Shown here one piece after another: positions 1 through 8,893 of a stretch of 64,000 bases of DNA (positions are counted from its first letter, which is position 1; every line of letters begins with the position of its first letter). Origin of the DNA: Basidiobolus meristosporus CBS 931.73. Taxonomy: Eukaryota; Basidiobolomycota; Basidiobolomycetes; Basidiobolales; Basidiobolaceae. Both the position numbers and the translations under genes were made by a program. The notes beneath the pieces were generated by a model. That model saw only the letters and a program-made list of their open reading frames with translations. It did no database searches and was not told the origin of the DNA. The stretch lies in contig MCFE01000500.1 of the NCBI GenBank assembly GCA_002104905.1, positions 1-64,000 of the forward strand, in the 5' to 3' direction.

Positions 1-345
1 GAACGCCAGAATCACTTTGCACTTCAAGTTGCGATAGACCCAGATGGCGGTAGCCACTTGGAATAGAGTACAGAGCAGCCCATTGGCAATACTGGTGATC
101 AGGTTTCTAAGCACGCAGGAGGTGTCGTATACGAAGTAGTAAACAAGCATGTAGATACTTGACAACAGGCCCACCAGGCTGGCTAGACCGCAAAGAGCCA
201 GCTCCGGCTTTCTGCATGTGCGGGAGATGGTTCGATTCAACCGGTAGAAAGTATGAAAATAAACACACGAAGCGACACAGTACAGGATCAGAGTTCCGTT
301 GGAGTACTGGATCTGACCCCTAATCGAATCCGACAGGGCCGCCAT
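1..345 (-). CDS. Partial multi-pass membrane protein (N-terminal 115 residues)
   Basis: An open frame of 115 codons starts at the ATG complementary to 343-345 and runs without a stop to the window edge, so only the amino-terminal part is present. The translation has three hydrophobic stretches, about residues 18-36, 49-73 and 81-104, separated by short charged loops (for example RLNRTISRTCRKPE between the first two). This is the profile of a polytopic membrane protein, possibly with seven helices, but I recognise no family motif. No upstream in-frame ATG precedes this start in the nearby sequence. It is transcribed away from the HPP-family gene. It could have introns beyond the edge. Seen: frame and hydrophobicity. 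Inferred: membrane location. Function unknown. Confidence 0.65.
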   Translation of the reverse strand, partial: MAALSDSIRGQIQYSNGTLILYCVASCVYFHTFYRLNRTISRTCRKPELALCGLASLVGLLSSIYMLVYYFVYDTSCVLRNLITSIANGLLCTLFQVATAIWVYRNLKCKVILAF

Positions 346-900
346 ACGAGCGAAGAAAAGAGAATGTCTTGGAGGCTGGGGGGAACGGATGATAATATAA
401 TCAATGCAGACCCCGAACGAGGTAAATTAATTCCACTTCCAAGGAAATCCGACGATGCGTGCCGGCGGATCTGCTCTTCACCAATGCCTGATTAATATAG
501 CTAGATTGGACCCGTAAACAACGCCAAGAATGTTGAACGGGCCCAAGTAGGGGTTTGATGAAATTGATTTTCGGTGGCAAGGCGCGCCCAATGAGGTTTT
601 TCCACTACTTGTTGCCGATAATCAATCTAGCATTACGGCGAGCATTACGGTGGGGCGGTATAGGGAAGTTGTGTGACAACACCTAGAGTGCAGTTGCAAT
701 CTCGGGTAACAATTTGTCTCGAAAACCTTTATCCGAGTCTCATTAACAGCCAGGATACGTTTCATATTGAAGCACCCATTCATCCATCTCAGATCTATCA
801 AGGCCGGCATGTGCTTCAATCTTGAGCTATGATATATATATATAGTTCACCTGCCGTCGGGAATGCCATTCCCCCCCCCTCTGTGGTCTTGGGCTAGGAT
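346..900. other. Divergent intergenic region with no gene seen
   Basis: This 555-bp spacer lies between the start of the partial membrane protein gene (leftward) and the HPP-family gene (rightward), so it should hold both promoters. An alternating AT tract lies at 832-844, about 60 bp before the HPP start, and a run of nine C at 871-879. The small frames here show no family signal. Confidence 0.5.
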
Positions 901-1733
901 ATGCGCCAAGCCATCGCAAAATACCCACTTCACCTCATCGAAGAGTACCTGACCAGGTGGTTAGGATCGTCAGGAGGCAAGCAGCTCAGGGTTCCGGATA
1001 TATGGGGCTTTCTGCGTGGATTTACGGCATCATTTCTGACCATAGGTTTGCTCACCTACTTGTCATACCACACCCAATTTTTTGTCTCGAACCGGCTGCC
1101 AACACTGATCCCTTCATTTGTAAGTTGAGCGACCAATATAGTTAAATTTCCCTCATTCATCCTCTTAACCCAGTCTAGGCCTCTTCAGCAGTCCTGCTGT
1201 ATGGTGCGGCTGATCTGACTGCGTCAATGCCTCGTAATTTCGGTAATGCTCATTCTCCATACACCAGTCTTGTCCACCCCTCCCCCCACTAACCTTCTCG
1301 ACCAGTTTTTGGCTATTTGCTGGTGGACTTGATGTGCATCAGCCTGAAAAAACTTTTCATCTGCCTGCTGCCCACCGAGGACCACCTGATATGGTTCCAA
1401 ATCGCATTTGGGCTAAGCTTATCCATGCTGTTGATGGAGCTCACCAATACCACCCATCCACCAGCTGCCGCCTCCGCGTTGATCATTCTCTCCGGAGGCC
1501 CGACGATATATAACCTAGGCTTCATGTTTCTGGTCACCCCCATTCTTTTCGGCTTGACCGTTCAGTTCGTCGTCGCGCTGATCGTGAATAATATCGGTCG
1601 CCGTTACCCCGAATATTGGTTCAGTAAAAGTGGCAAGCGGGTGGTAGAAATGAGAGAGCGAAGTGCCGACAAAAGTGTGTACACCTCCAGTGACGCGGCT
1701 GAAAGCGATCACTGGGAGCAAAAAAGTGTCTAG
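901..1733 (+). CDS. HPP-family integral membrane protein
   Basis: Three exons, 901-1119, 1179-1242 and 1306-1733, joined by introns with GTAAGT/TAG and GTAATG/CAG borders, give 236 residues. Splicing rebuilds the family core: SAVLLYGA at about residues 76-83, PRNF at 91-94, and the name-giving THPPAAASAL with His-Pro-Pro at 145-147. Four or five hydrophobic segments are visible, about 45-61, 76-83, 97-117, 125-140 and 160-190, ending in a charged tail. HPP proteins are small polytopic membrane proteins; some bacterial and plant members act in nitrite transport, but the role of fungal ones is unsettled, so no substrate is assigned. The second intron contains a CTAAC branch-like site shortly before its acceptor. 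The gene converges with eL37, leaving 125 bp between stops. Confidence 0.9.
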
Positions 1734-1858
1734 TCAATCTGGACGGTAGAGATTAGATGGATGGATAGGGATGAATGGATGGCGTGGGGCAATGGGATCA
1801 GTTTTATTCTTAGTCATGAGAGAATTCATAGCCAAGGGATGAATAGATCGAGTGTCGT
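1734..1858. other. Convergent 3' spacer with short GGAT repeat
   Basis: This 125-bp gap between two converging stop codons holds an imperfect GGAT/GAAT repeat at about 1756-1780. The 3' ends of both transcripts must lie here or overlap. Confidence 0.5.
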
Positions 1859-2203
1859 TTAGGCGGAGGCGGCGACGGCAATGTGCTTTTGAGCGACAAC
1901 ACCCTCACGGAAGCCATTCTTGAAACGACGGGAAACATCCTTCAAGTATCTCATACGACCAGTGCCGGTGGTCTTTCTACGCTTGGCCTTCTCGCCCCAG
2001 TTGAAGGAGCGGATCTTGGCCGAGGGGTATCCGCAGGAAGCGCAGGTCTTCTTTTGGTTGTGGAAAGAGCGGTTGCCACAACGACGGCAGAGAGTGTGGG
2101 ATTTGGTGTGGCGTTTACCAAAGCTTTGGGTACCCTTGGTCTAGAAATTGAAACGAATGAGTGGTGGTGTCAACTCGCGCGATGGATGCATTCCACCTAC
2201 CAT
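1859..2203 (-). CDS. RPL37: 60S ribosomal protein eL37
   Basis: Two exons: the ATG alone (2201-2203) and 1859-2140, joined across a 60-nt intron (2141-2200) with GTAGGT donor and TAG acceptor. The product is 94 residues, matching eL37 length (88 in yeast). It starts [12 protein letters not shown], and has the eL37 zinc ribbon C19-x2-C22-x11-C34-x2-C37 and the basic block [19 protein letters not shown]. eL37 is a zinc-binding protein of the large ribosomal subunit that packs against rRNA. An intron immediately after the start codon is common in fungal ribosomal protein genes. The carboxyl end is slightly longer than in yeast and alanine-rich. The upstream TTAGGG boxes and CRE-like sites fit coordinated ribosomal protein gene control. 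Confidence 0.97.
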
Positions 2204-2356
2204 TTCAGATGGACTTGAAGGATATGAAAGGAAGAATGGCCCGGCTTAGACTTTGGTTAACGTTATATCAAGTTGGATTTTTTCCTCGTTCGTGATTGGG
2301 TTAGGGGTGATCTCGTTCCTAGCCTGGATTTTGTTCAATGACGCTTTGATTTCGAC

Positions 2357-2374
2357 TTAGGGTTAGGGTTAGGG
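2357..2374 (+). promoter_or_regulatory. Triple TTAGGG box (Tbf1/telobox-like)
   Basis: Three perfect TTAGGG units lie about 155 bp upstream of the eL37 ATG, with another TTAGGG at 2301-2306. In several yeasts the factor Tbf1 binds this sequence at ribosomal protein promoters. The placement supports a regulatory site rather than an internal telomere scar, but binding is inferred. Confidence 0.6.
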
Positions 2375-2516
2375 TGCCGTTGGGGGTGAGTCCCATGGTA
2401 ATCTAGATGTAGCACGGTAATAGGTAGGGTTTGAGGAGATTAGGAATGTAGTTTTGGTGGCGGTTGCGGTTGCGGTTGCGGCTACGGTCACCTTGATGTT
2501 AATCCTCATGTTCACA

Positions 2517-2544
2517 TGACGTGAATCCAGGTGGTTTGACGTCA
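2517..2544. promoter_or_regulatory. Pair of CRE-like (ATF/CREB) sites
   Basis: TGACGTGA at 2517-2524 and the perfect palindrome TGACGTCA at 2537-2544 lie about 210 bp before the symporter start. They match the consensus of bZIP factors of the ATF/CREB class. Which of the two divergent genes they serve cannot be told. Confidence 0.45.
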
Positions 2545-2751
2545 CCGTGCAAGCTCGTCTCCGCGTGACATAGGGATGGTTGTGTAGGACTGCTTTCTTT
2601 ATTTGGCATCACTGATGAGCCGTTGTTGCTAATCTCACCCAAACCGAAGCAACCCACAGTACAAATAATATCCAATAATCCCCATAATCCCTATCTTTTG
2701 CCCAGAAGCATATAACCAAAGTACAGCTGTGTACACAGTGAGCAGACAGTC

Positions 2752-4897
2752 ATGGCCAGTGAAGAGGACACCAGTAGAACCCCTCTGATCCATAGAACGC
2801 TCACCGAAGCAGGCTACAAGAGTTTTCCTCGGGTTCATACCACCGTACTTCCCAACTCAACCACTCCCACCCTAAGCGTCCTCGACCTCATCAAACTATC
2901 CATATGTTTGGCCGGCGTGCAATTCACCTGTTAGTTTTGCTTCCCAGTTCAACCTCAGTGTTTGCGAAATGCCCCCAAGTTCTAACTTTGCTGGTTTGCT
3001 TTCTGCACATTTAGGGACGGTGGAACTAGCGTACGTATGTCTTGACCAGAACCAAACAGTTTCTGATAGTAACGTGTAGACCCTGGGCCTAATTTAGCTA
3101 CGGCACGCCTTACCTTCTACTGCTCGGCTTGTCGAAACCGCTGATGTCTCTGGTCTGGCTTGCTGGGCCTTTATCAGGTAGGGTGGGGAAGGGTGGTGGA
3201 CTTTGGACGACCAAATCGCTCACAAGTTAGTTCCTCGCTAGGCTTGCTGATTCAACCGGTGATTGGGGCCATCAGTGATGACACACAATGTCGCTATGGC
3301 AGAAGAAGACCATATATTGTTGGGGGCGGTGTTTTAGTCTTGTCGTCAGTGGCCGCCATAGCTTATGCCAAGGAGCTGGCTCATTTGTTCGCAGTCAACT
3401 CGACCGACAACGACTCTGTGAAGGTAAAAAGCGTCCCACTTGACCTCAACCTTCTCTCTCATGGACTCGTTCGACTGAACCATGCTTCCAATGACATCAC
3501 TAGCGTAACGTGGCGATCCTCATCGCGGTGGTGGCGTTTTATATTTTGGACTTTTCAATCAATGCTGTGCAGGCATGCTGTCGAGCACTGATCCTGGACA
3601 GGGCTCCCCACGATCAACAAGAGGTGGCAAATGCATACGCCGGAAGGATGCTGAATATTGGGAGCGTGGTTGGCTACTTCATGGGATTCATCGACCTGGT
3701 CGAGGTGTTCCCAATGTTAGGCAAGACCCAGATGCAGATTTTGTGCGCCATTGCCGGGATGGTGTTTGTGTTCAGTTTAGGGATAACCTGTTTGTCGGTG
3801 ACCGAGGTGGTGCCCCACCAAGAGAATACACCTGGACCAGCCCGGTAAGTCTTGGCTCCATGTCTATTCGATACCATTTCACTCATCCAACTCCCTGACA
3901 TCGACCAGCAAAATCTCCATCACTTCGACCCTCCAAGAGATCTGGTACGGATTCCGCTACCTTCCAAGCCCCGTGCAGAAGATATGCAACGTGCAGTTTT
4001 TCGCGTGGATGGGATGGTTCCCGTTTCTCTTTTATAGGTGAGAGCCTGGATCCACTCTTGGAGTACGGTTCATGTTTTAATCGGTTTTTTATTCGTAGCA
4101 CCACCTGGATCACCGAGGTGTACATCCGAAACAGCCGTTCCACAGATCCGGACATAGTTGAGGATGCCATTCGCGCCGGGTCGTTCGCGTTATTCATTCA
4201 ATCGATCGTTTCGTTGGTGACCACATTGGTTCTCCCAATGCTCACAGAATACTTATCGGAAGGGAAGGAGGTGCAGCCGTGTGCAAGTGAGGATTCTGCC
4301 TGTACGAAGATCCAGAAGTGGAGCTCGAACGCGTGCATCCATCTCTTCGACATCCATAACATCTACACCTTCTCGCTCGTGTTCTTTGGAACTGTCATGT
4401 TGGTGACCTACTGGGTTGGGTCTGCAACGGAGGCGTCCGTCATCGTTATGCTCTGCGGTATATCATGGGGAATTGCCCTGTGGATCCCATTCGCGCTAGT
4501 TGGAGAGTTTGTTTCTTCCAATTCCCATTCCAATTCCCATTCCCATTCCACCCCAGGATCCGCAGCGAACACAAAATGTCTACCGGCGGTTCCAGAAAGC
4601 TCCACTTCTACTCTCTACTCGAGTGAAAACAACACATCGGTGATAACCATGTCAAGCAACATGGCCACGGTCAATTCCGAGCCTCAGGAGCCAGTGCTGG
4701 ATTCTGGAATTGTGTTGGGAATCCACAACATGTATGTGGTGTTCCCGCAATTCGTCATCATCCTGGTTAGCACGTTCATTTTCACTCTTTTGAAGGAGTC
4801 CTCCACAGACTCTGTCGGGTGGGTCCTTAGGGTTGGTGGGGTTTGCTCGTTCGTGGCTGCCTATTTATCATTGAAGTTGAAACCCTCTGGTGCCTAA
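2752..4897 (+). CDS. Sucrose/maltose-type sugar-proton symporter (GPH/SUT family)
   Basis: Seven exons (2752-2929, 3015-3030, 3098-3177, 3242-3423, 3504-3844, 3909-4037, 4099-4897), all with GT-AG borders and consistent phases, encode 574 residues. Splicing recreates SUT-family landmarks: QFTWTVELAYGTPYLLLLG at about 58-75, the loop RYGRRRP at 109-115, and CNVQFFAWMGWFPFLFYSTT near 295-315. The size fits (fission yeast Sut1 is 553 residues) and about twelve hydrophobic segments can be counted. Known members import sucrose or maltose with protons at the plasma membrane. The second exon is only 16 nt. A Ser/His/Asn-rich stretch (SNSHSNSHSHS) lies in a long loop before the last two helices. The exact sugar is not shown by the sequence. 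The gene is divergent from eL37. Confidence 0.92.
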
Positions 4898-5536
4898 GTC
4901 ATTCCCCTCTGTTCAACATTAGAAACACGGATTCCGAATAAAATCCACCTTTCATCCATTCTCCGTATTTGTTCGCTAATGATCAGGCAGTGAAGGCTTA
5001 GGCGAATGACGTTACGCCTCCACCAACCCAGCATCTAGGTGATTTCCTAGTTTGTTCTTCGGGCTATTCCTTGCCACATAAATCCCCGATTAAATTGGAA
5101 TCGGCCCTCAAGCTAAGCCATACAAGGTCAACAAACCTTAATGGAAGGCGCCGTGAGACATTGGCTTGACGGATGCTCGCCTTCACATATAATGGCCGTG
5201 GGAACGGGAGGGGGAATGGGGCTAGTGGATTCAATATCATGTGCTAGAATGGATCCTGCGGAGATTGCCGTATCTTCGAGTTGCTATCTGGAATACATTG
5301 AGAAACGGTGAGCAACACAGTCGGAATCCCCCTCCATCTAGATACCAAGGCCTGAGACGATTCCGTAATACAATCAAGCGGCTAATCTGCCTCTATCGCC
5401 CATCCGCCCATCCGCCCATCCACTGCAGAGCGGATCGATTGACCTGAACTCCCCACCAGCACGAATCTTCGAGGCTATGGAACCGTGAAATTTCGAAATT
5501 TCCAACATCCCCATATAGACAAGGCCTATCAACAGA
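4898..5536. other. Intergenic region, symporter 3' end to LDH promoter
   Basis: An AATAAA at 4937-4942 lies 40 bp past the symporter stop and is a likely polyadenylation signal. Further on are an exact triple CGCCCATC repeat at 5397-5420 and a perfect 16-bp palindrome GAAATTTCGAAATTTC at 5487-5502, 35 bp before the upstream LDH ATG. A 68-codon frame here has no family signal. Confidence 0.5.
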
Positions 5537-6682
5537 ATGCTGACTGACCGATTCTTTATAAATATCCGAGGGTTGCCTCGGTGGAAGGTAAACATGAACC
5601 TATTGAAGCCCCGTACGAGTCTTTTTTACACCCGCTCGCCCTTGCTCTCTCGTCTCGCCGGGATTGGGGGTTTGAGATGGCTTTCTTCCCCATCGGCGGT
5701 CAGGAGCAACCGGATCATTGAGAGTTCCCATCAAGGCACCACCAAGAAGATCTCCATCGTGGGGAGCGGCGTGGTTGGTGCCTCCTCCGCTTACGCTCTA
5801 ATGCTCCGGAATGTCGCCCCCACTGTCATGCTCTGCGATGCTCAGCCAGGGTTTGCCCACGGACAGGTGATGGATATGATCGACTGCCAGTTTCTCACCA
5901 CAACCAAGGTCAGAACTGCCACCCACAAGGAATGCGGCCAGGCGGACATCATCGTCATCACCGCCGGAGTCAACCAGAAACCAGGGGAGACCCGGCTCCA
6001 GCTGATCGAGCAGAACTACCACATCATGAAGGACGTCATTCAATCCATGTCCCCCATCCGTCCCGACGCCAAGATCCTGGTCGTCGCCAACCCCGTCGAC
6101 CTTCTGACCTACTTCGCGCAGAAATTGACCAACCTGCCTCACAATCAGGTCTTCGGCAGCGGGACTTTCCTGGATTCCCTCCGTCTACGAAACATCCTGG
6201 CCAACCACCTTGGCTTCAACCCGACCGCCATTCACAGTTACGTGCTGGGGGAGCACGGGGACGCCCAGTTCGTCGCCTGGTCATGTGCAAACGTGGGGAA
6301 TATGCCGTTGCTCTCGTTCCCCCAGGTCCAGAGGCTGGACCTGAAGAAGATCGAGCGTCAGGCCGCACGCAAGGCCTACAACATCATCAACCTCAAAGGA
6401 TCCACCTACTACGGGATCGGAGCCTGCGTCAGCTCCCTGTGCGAATCGATCGTCAACGATGTCGGGCGTATCCAGCCGGTAAGTTGCTGGAGTGAACGCC
6501 ACGGGCTGTACCTCAGTTTGCCCGCGGCCATCGGGGCGAACGGGGTCGAGTGGATCGCGGACATTCCCCTGAATCGCGACGAGCAGGCTCGATTGAATTC
6601 CACCGCCGAGTCGATGAGACGGATCTTGAATTCCTTCGAGGAATCCGCGCATCAAGACCTGTCCGTATCTGCCTCCGGATAG
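5537..6682 (+). CDS. NAD-dependent L-lactate dehydrogenase with N-terminal extension
   Basis: A single exon of 381 residues that interconverts pyruvate and L-lactate with NADH. The nucleotide fold has GSGVVG at 76-81 and Asp101, which favours NAD. The active-site loop is NQKPGETR, with Gln147 (the lactate-specific position; malate enzymes have Arg) and Arg153. Other catalytic residues are Asn185, Asp213 and Arg216 in LDSLRLR, and His240 in GEHGD. The enzyme core needs only about 315 residues; the first 70 are Arg/Ser/Leu-rich and nearly without acidic residues from residue 20 on, resembling a mitochondrial presequence. A second in-frame ATG at 5594 would give a cleaner presequence, and a TATAAATA lies between the two ATGs, so the start is uncertain. 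NAD-LDH is known in Mucoromycota and chytrids. Confidence 0.93.
   Translation: MLTDRFFINIRGLPRWKVNMNLLKPRTSLFYTRSPLLSRLAGIGGLRWLSSPSAVRSNRIIESSHQGTTKKISIVGSGVVGASSAYALMLRNVAPTVMLCDAQPGFAHGQVMDMIDCQFLTTTKVRTATHKECGQADIIVITAGVNQKPGETRLQLIEQNYHIMKDVIQSMSPIRPDAKILVVANPVDLLTYFAQKLTNLPHNQVFGSGTFLDSLRLRNILANHLGFNPTAIHSYVLGEHGDAQFVAWSCANVGNMPLLSFPQVQRLDLKKIERQAARKAYNIINLKGSTYYGIGACVSSLCESIVNDVGRIQPVSCWSERHGLYLSLPAAIGANGVEWIADIPLNRDEQARLNSTAESMRRILNSFEESAHQDLSVSASG
5557..5564 (+). promoter_or_regulatory. TATA-like box between two candidate LDH starts
   Basis: TATAAATA lies 20 bp after the first in-frame ATG and 30 bp before the second. If used, transcription would begin near or beyond the second ATG, and the next in-frame Met lies inside the NAD fold, so use of this box is doubtful. 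Confidence 0.3.
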
Positions 6683-6725
6683 TCGACCGATGCTGCCACC
6701 GCCCCACCCTGTTGAATATATTGTA

Positions 6726-6731
6726 AATAAA
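6726..6731 (+). terminator. Polyadenylation signal of the LDH gene
   Basis: AATAAA 44 bp past the LDH stop codon, followed by a T/G-rich stretch. Confidence 0.5.
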
Positions 6732-6949
6732 ATCCCCCAGTCTGAGTGTGTGCTTTATTTCCATCGCGACCAGCGTTGACACCTACACTCCACGGGTCAC
6801 CCCCCCCTCGAACTAATTTGGATACCACGAGTCTGTTGGGGGCTGGATCGGTTGAAATCACTTGCCCGCTAAGGTCTAATGGATGTTGCGCGTGATCAAT
6901 CTAAGACACATTAAGCGAAGGGCGAGAAAACATCCAAGAGGAGGAGGGT

Positions 6950-7653
6950 TCACTTCTTCAGGGGGAATTCGCGGACCTGGCTTGACGCGCGCCGGATTTC
7001 CTGCCGATACCAGTGCACCGGGCAGTAGAGAAGGAGCTGCACCACCATCTAGAACATCTTCCGGGTGAGTACAGGGCTTCCCGAGCTTCCATCGGGAACA
7101 TTCGTTTCGCTTACCATCACGCCGAACAGGATCCCCCAGGGCGGGTTCTGGGTTTGAATGGCGATGGCCAACCCGCTTAGCCATATCACCACGCACACCC
7201 CGTTCATCACGAGGTACCCGAACAGTGTTCTGGATTGTCGCTGTACGTAATCGTTAGTGGAGAGTTCCACCACCCCACCCCCACCTCACCTCACCTCACC
7301 TCGCTGTCACTTACCTTGTGCGTACCCCAGACGCCCAGGAAACCCGCGATGACGTTGAGGGTTTCGATACCGAACAGAAGGTAGGAGATGACCTGGATGC
7401 TCTGGATCTTGTAACCAAAGAGGTAGGTCTCCTTGCTGGATCTCAGCAGCACCAGCAGGATGACGGTCAACAGGGCCGCCACCACGGCGAGTATCTATTC
7501 CCGATGAAAAGAAAAACCTTCCCGGTGAGTCCCGCGGTCTACCAACAGCGACCACCGCTTCGGATCCCTTACCAGTTGGAAGTAGCTCACCACCAGGCAC
7601 CCCGTACGAAGTCCCGGCCTGATCCGTGGATGCTCACTCGGTTCCCTTGACAT
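6950..7653 (-). CDS. Small four-helix membrane protein
   Basis: Four exons on the minus strand (7653-7573, 7494-7315, 7240-7115, 7048-6950), all in phase 0, with donors GTAAGG, GTAAGT and GTAAGC and acceptors TAG, CAG and TAG, encode 161 residues. Hydrophobic segments fall at about 19-44, 57-82, 95-117 and 124-142, with a basic tail ending PLKK, so four membrane passes with both ends probably on the same side. It resembles small tetraspan proteins in layout, but I recognise no diagnostic motif and assign no function. The smooth splicing, with each intron interrupting the frame, is the main support that it is real. It converges with the LDH gene; 267 bp separate the stops. Confidence 0.7.
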
Positions 7654-8635
7654 GAAGCGCAAACGTTTACGAACTCCACTTGGTTTCGCGCGAAGACCAC
7701 CACCGAAATTTTCTGGGGGACGTCCCGTGGAGCCGGGCGGTTTTATAGTGAACCCCTCCCCTCCCCTCACCCTCGCCTATCCTCCGCCACCAGTCGGGGT
7801 CTGGGAATCCACCTCCAAGGGGGATTCGGAGTGGGGTGGCTTCTTCCATTGACATCATCCTTGGATCGGGTCGGTCGGGTCCGGATTGGGATGGCCTGGG
7901 ATCGTCCAAACCTAAAATCCCTCCCCATCGCGACGGTACCCGCCGATAGAGTTGGCCCCTTGCCAGATCTGGTGTTGCCCGAGATCCACGGATGGCTCGA
8001 CCCACCGAGTAGCATTGAATGGTGGTGGGTAGACCGGATCTGGCATTCCGGGATGTGTCATCGGAGGCCAAAGTCGGTGTCGTCTACCAAAAGGTGTGGT
8101 GCACGTCAAGTAAACCTGGAGGGTACGCGCCCCTGTCTTCCATCTCCCCCCCCCCTTGATTCCTAAAACCAGCTGACCAGGTGGAACGAGATTACCCTTC
8201 ACAGTATCACGCCTATGCCCTAATGCTCACAAGCAATCCCTCAGTAAGGCCGTAAGTTCAGCAAACCAAGTTTTCCTTAACATCTGCTCAATTCAACGGG
8301 CATCGATTACTGCTGTCTAGAATCTAGCGTGGGAGGTAATACACCACCTACCCACCGTTGAAAAAAAATTCCACTGCAAGCATCTCAAAACGGCTCGATT
8401 GTAGTCTGGTGATCTATGGCACCAGGGTTTCTGCTGACGGGTGTGGTGTCCAAGAGAAATTCTGGGCGCTCTTGGACTGAAGGGTATCAAACCAATGAGC
8501 AGCTAAGCGCACGTTTCGGAGCTGTCGAGGGTGTTGCTGGAATATTGGCAGTGGTGAATTGGGCTAATCTTGGTGGGAAATCTCGCAATTACACCCGGAT
8601 TTCCCATTCACTTGGTCACTCGAATAGTATCTCAC
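7654..8635. other. Intergenic region at the edge of the gene island
   Basis: The first part (to about 8200) is GC-rich with frames open on both strands, as expected from base composition, and none shows domain or splicing support. It should contain the promoter of the four-helix protein gene. After 8200 the base composition falls towards that of the repeat region. No gene is supported here. Confidence 0.5.
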
Positions 8636-8800
8636 CCAAATTCCTTGTTGGGATTTACATCAAATATTTCACCCAAATTCCTGGTATTCGGAACATGAGA
8701 AAATCCAAAGGTTGCCTAAACTTTCTGCACATGCTCCTAGGAACTTCTCAAGCCTGTTGTAAATGCCTTCTTTGCCAAGACCTTGTAAAGCTATAAATAT
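8636..8800 (+). repeat. Dispersed repeat shared with 62010-62180
   Basis: Runs such as CACATGCTCCTRGGA and a following GACCTTG stretch match the region near 62100 in the same orientation with the same spacing. The second copy sits just before a copia gag-like start, so this is probably an LTR or leader remnant of a copia-like element. It is the first recognisable repeat after the gene island. Confidence 0.5.
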
Positions 8801-8893
8801 CACCTTTACATTTCTGAGGCACTAGAAGACACCTGTCAGCCATGCTCAGCTGCTCAAGGAATGTACATAGGATGAGAATTCTTGGCTACAAAG

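Larger units (their letters stand above)
2204..2751. promoter_or_regulatory. Divergent promoter of eL37 and sugar symporter
   Basis: A 548-bp region between two divergent start codons. It holds a triple TTAGGG array, a further TTAGGG at 2301-2306, an exact triple GGTTGC repeat at 2462-2479 and two CRE-like sites. No protein-coding frame with family signal lies in it. Confidence 0.6.

Noticed and set aside
253-495. 80-codon plus-strand frame
   Set aside because: It overlaps the start of the minus-strand membrane protein gene and has no supporting feature.
2357-2374. TTAGGG units as a chromosome end or telomere scar
   Set aside because: Only three units, in a promoter between two genes, with further single boxes nearby; a regulatory site is the simpler reading.
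6481-6524. GTAAGT...CAG pair inside the LDH gene that looks like an intron
   Set aside because: Removing it (44 nt) shifts the frame, and the retained sequence PVSCWSERHGLYLSLPAAIG matches the normal LDH C-terminal region.
5798-6655. Long antisense and alternative frames over the LDH gene
   Set aside because: They mirror the GC-rich codon pattern of the real gene and show no domain of their own.
7667-8166. Overlapping open frames of 82-134 codons on both strands
   Set aside because: The frames overlap on opposite strands in GC-rich, C-run sequence, lack domains or splice support, and cover the promoter of the four-helix protein gene.
8416-8796. 126-codon plus-strand frame
   Set aside because: Its 3' half lies in the dispersed repeat shared with 62010-62180 and no motif is visible; probably chance.
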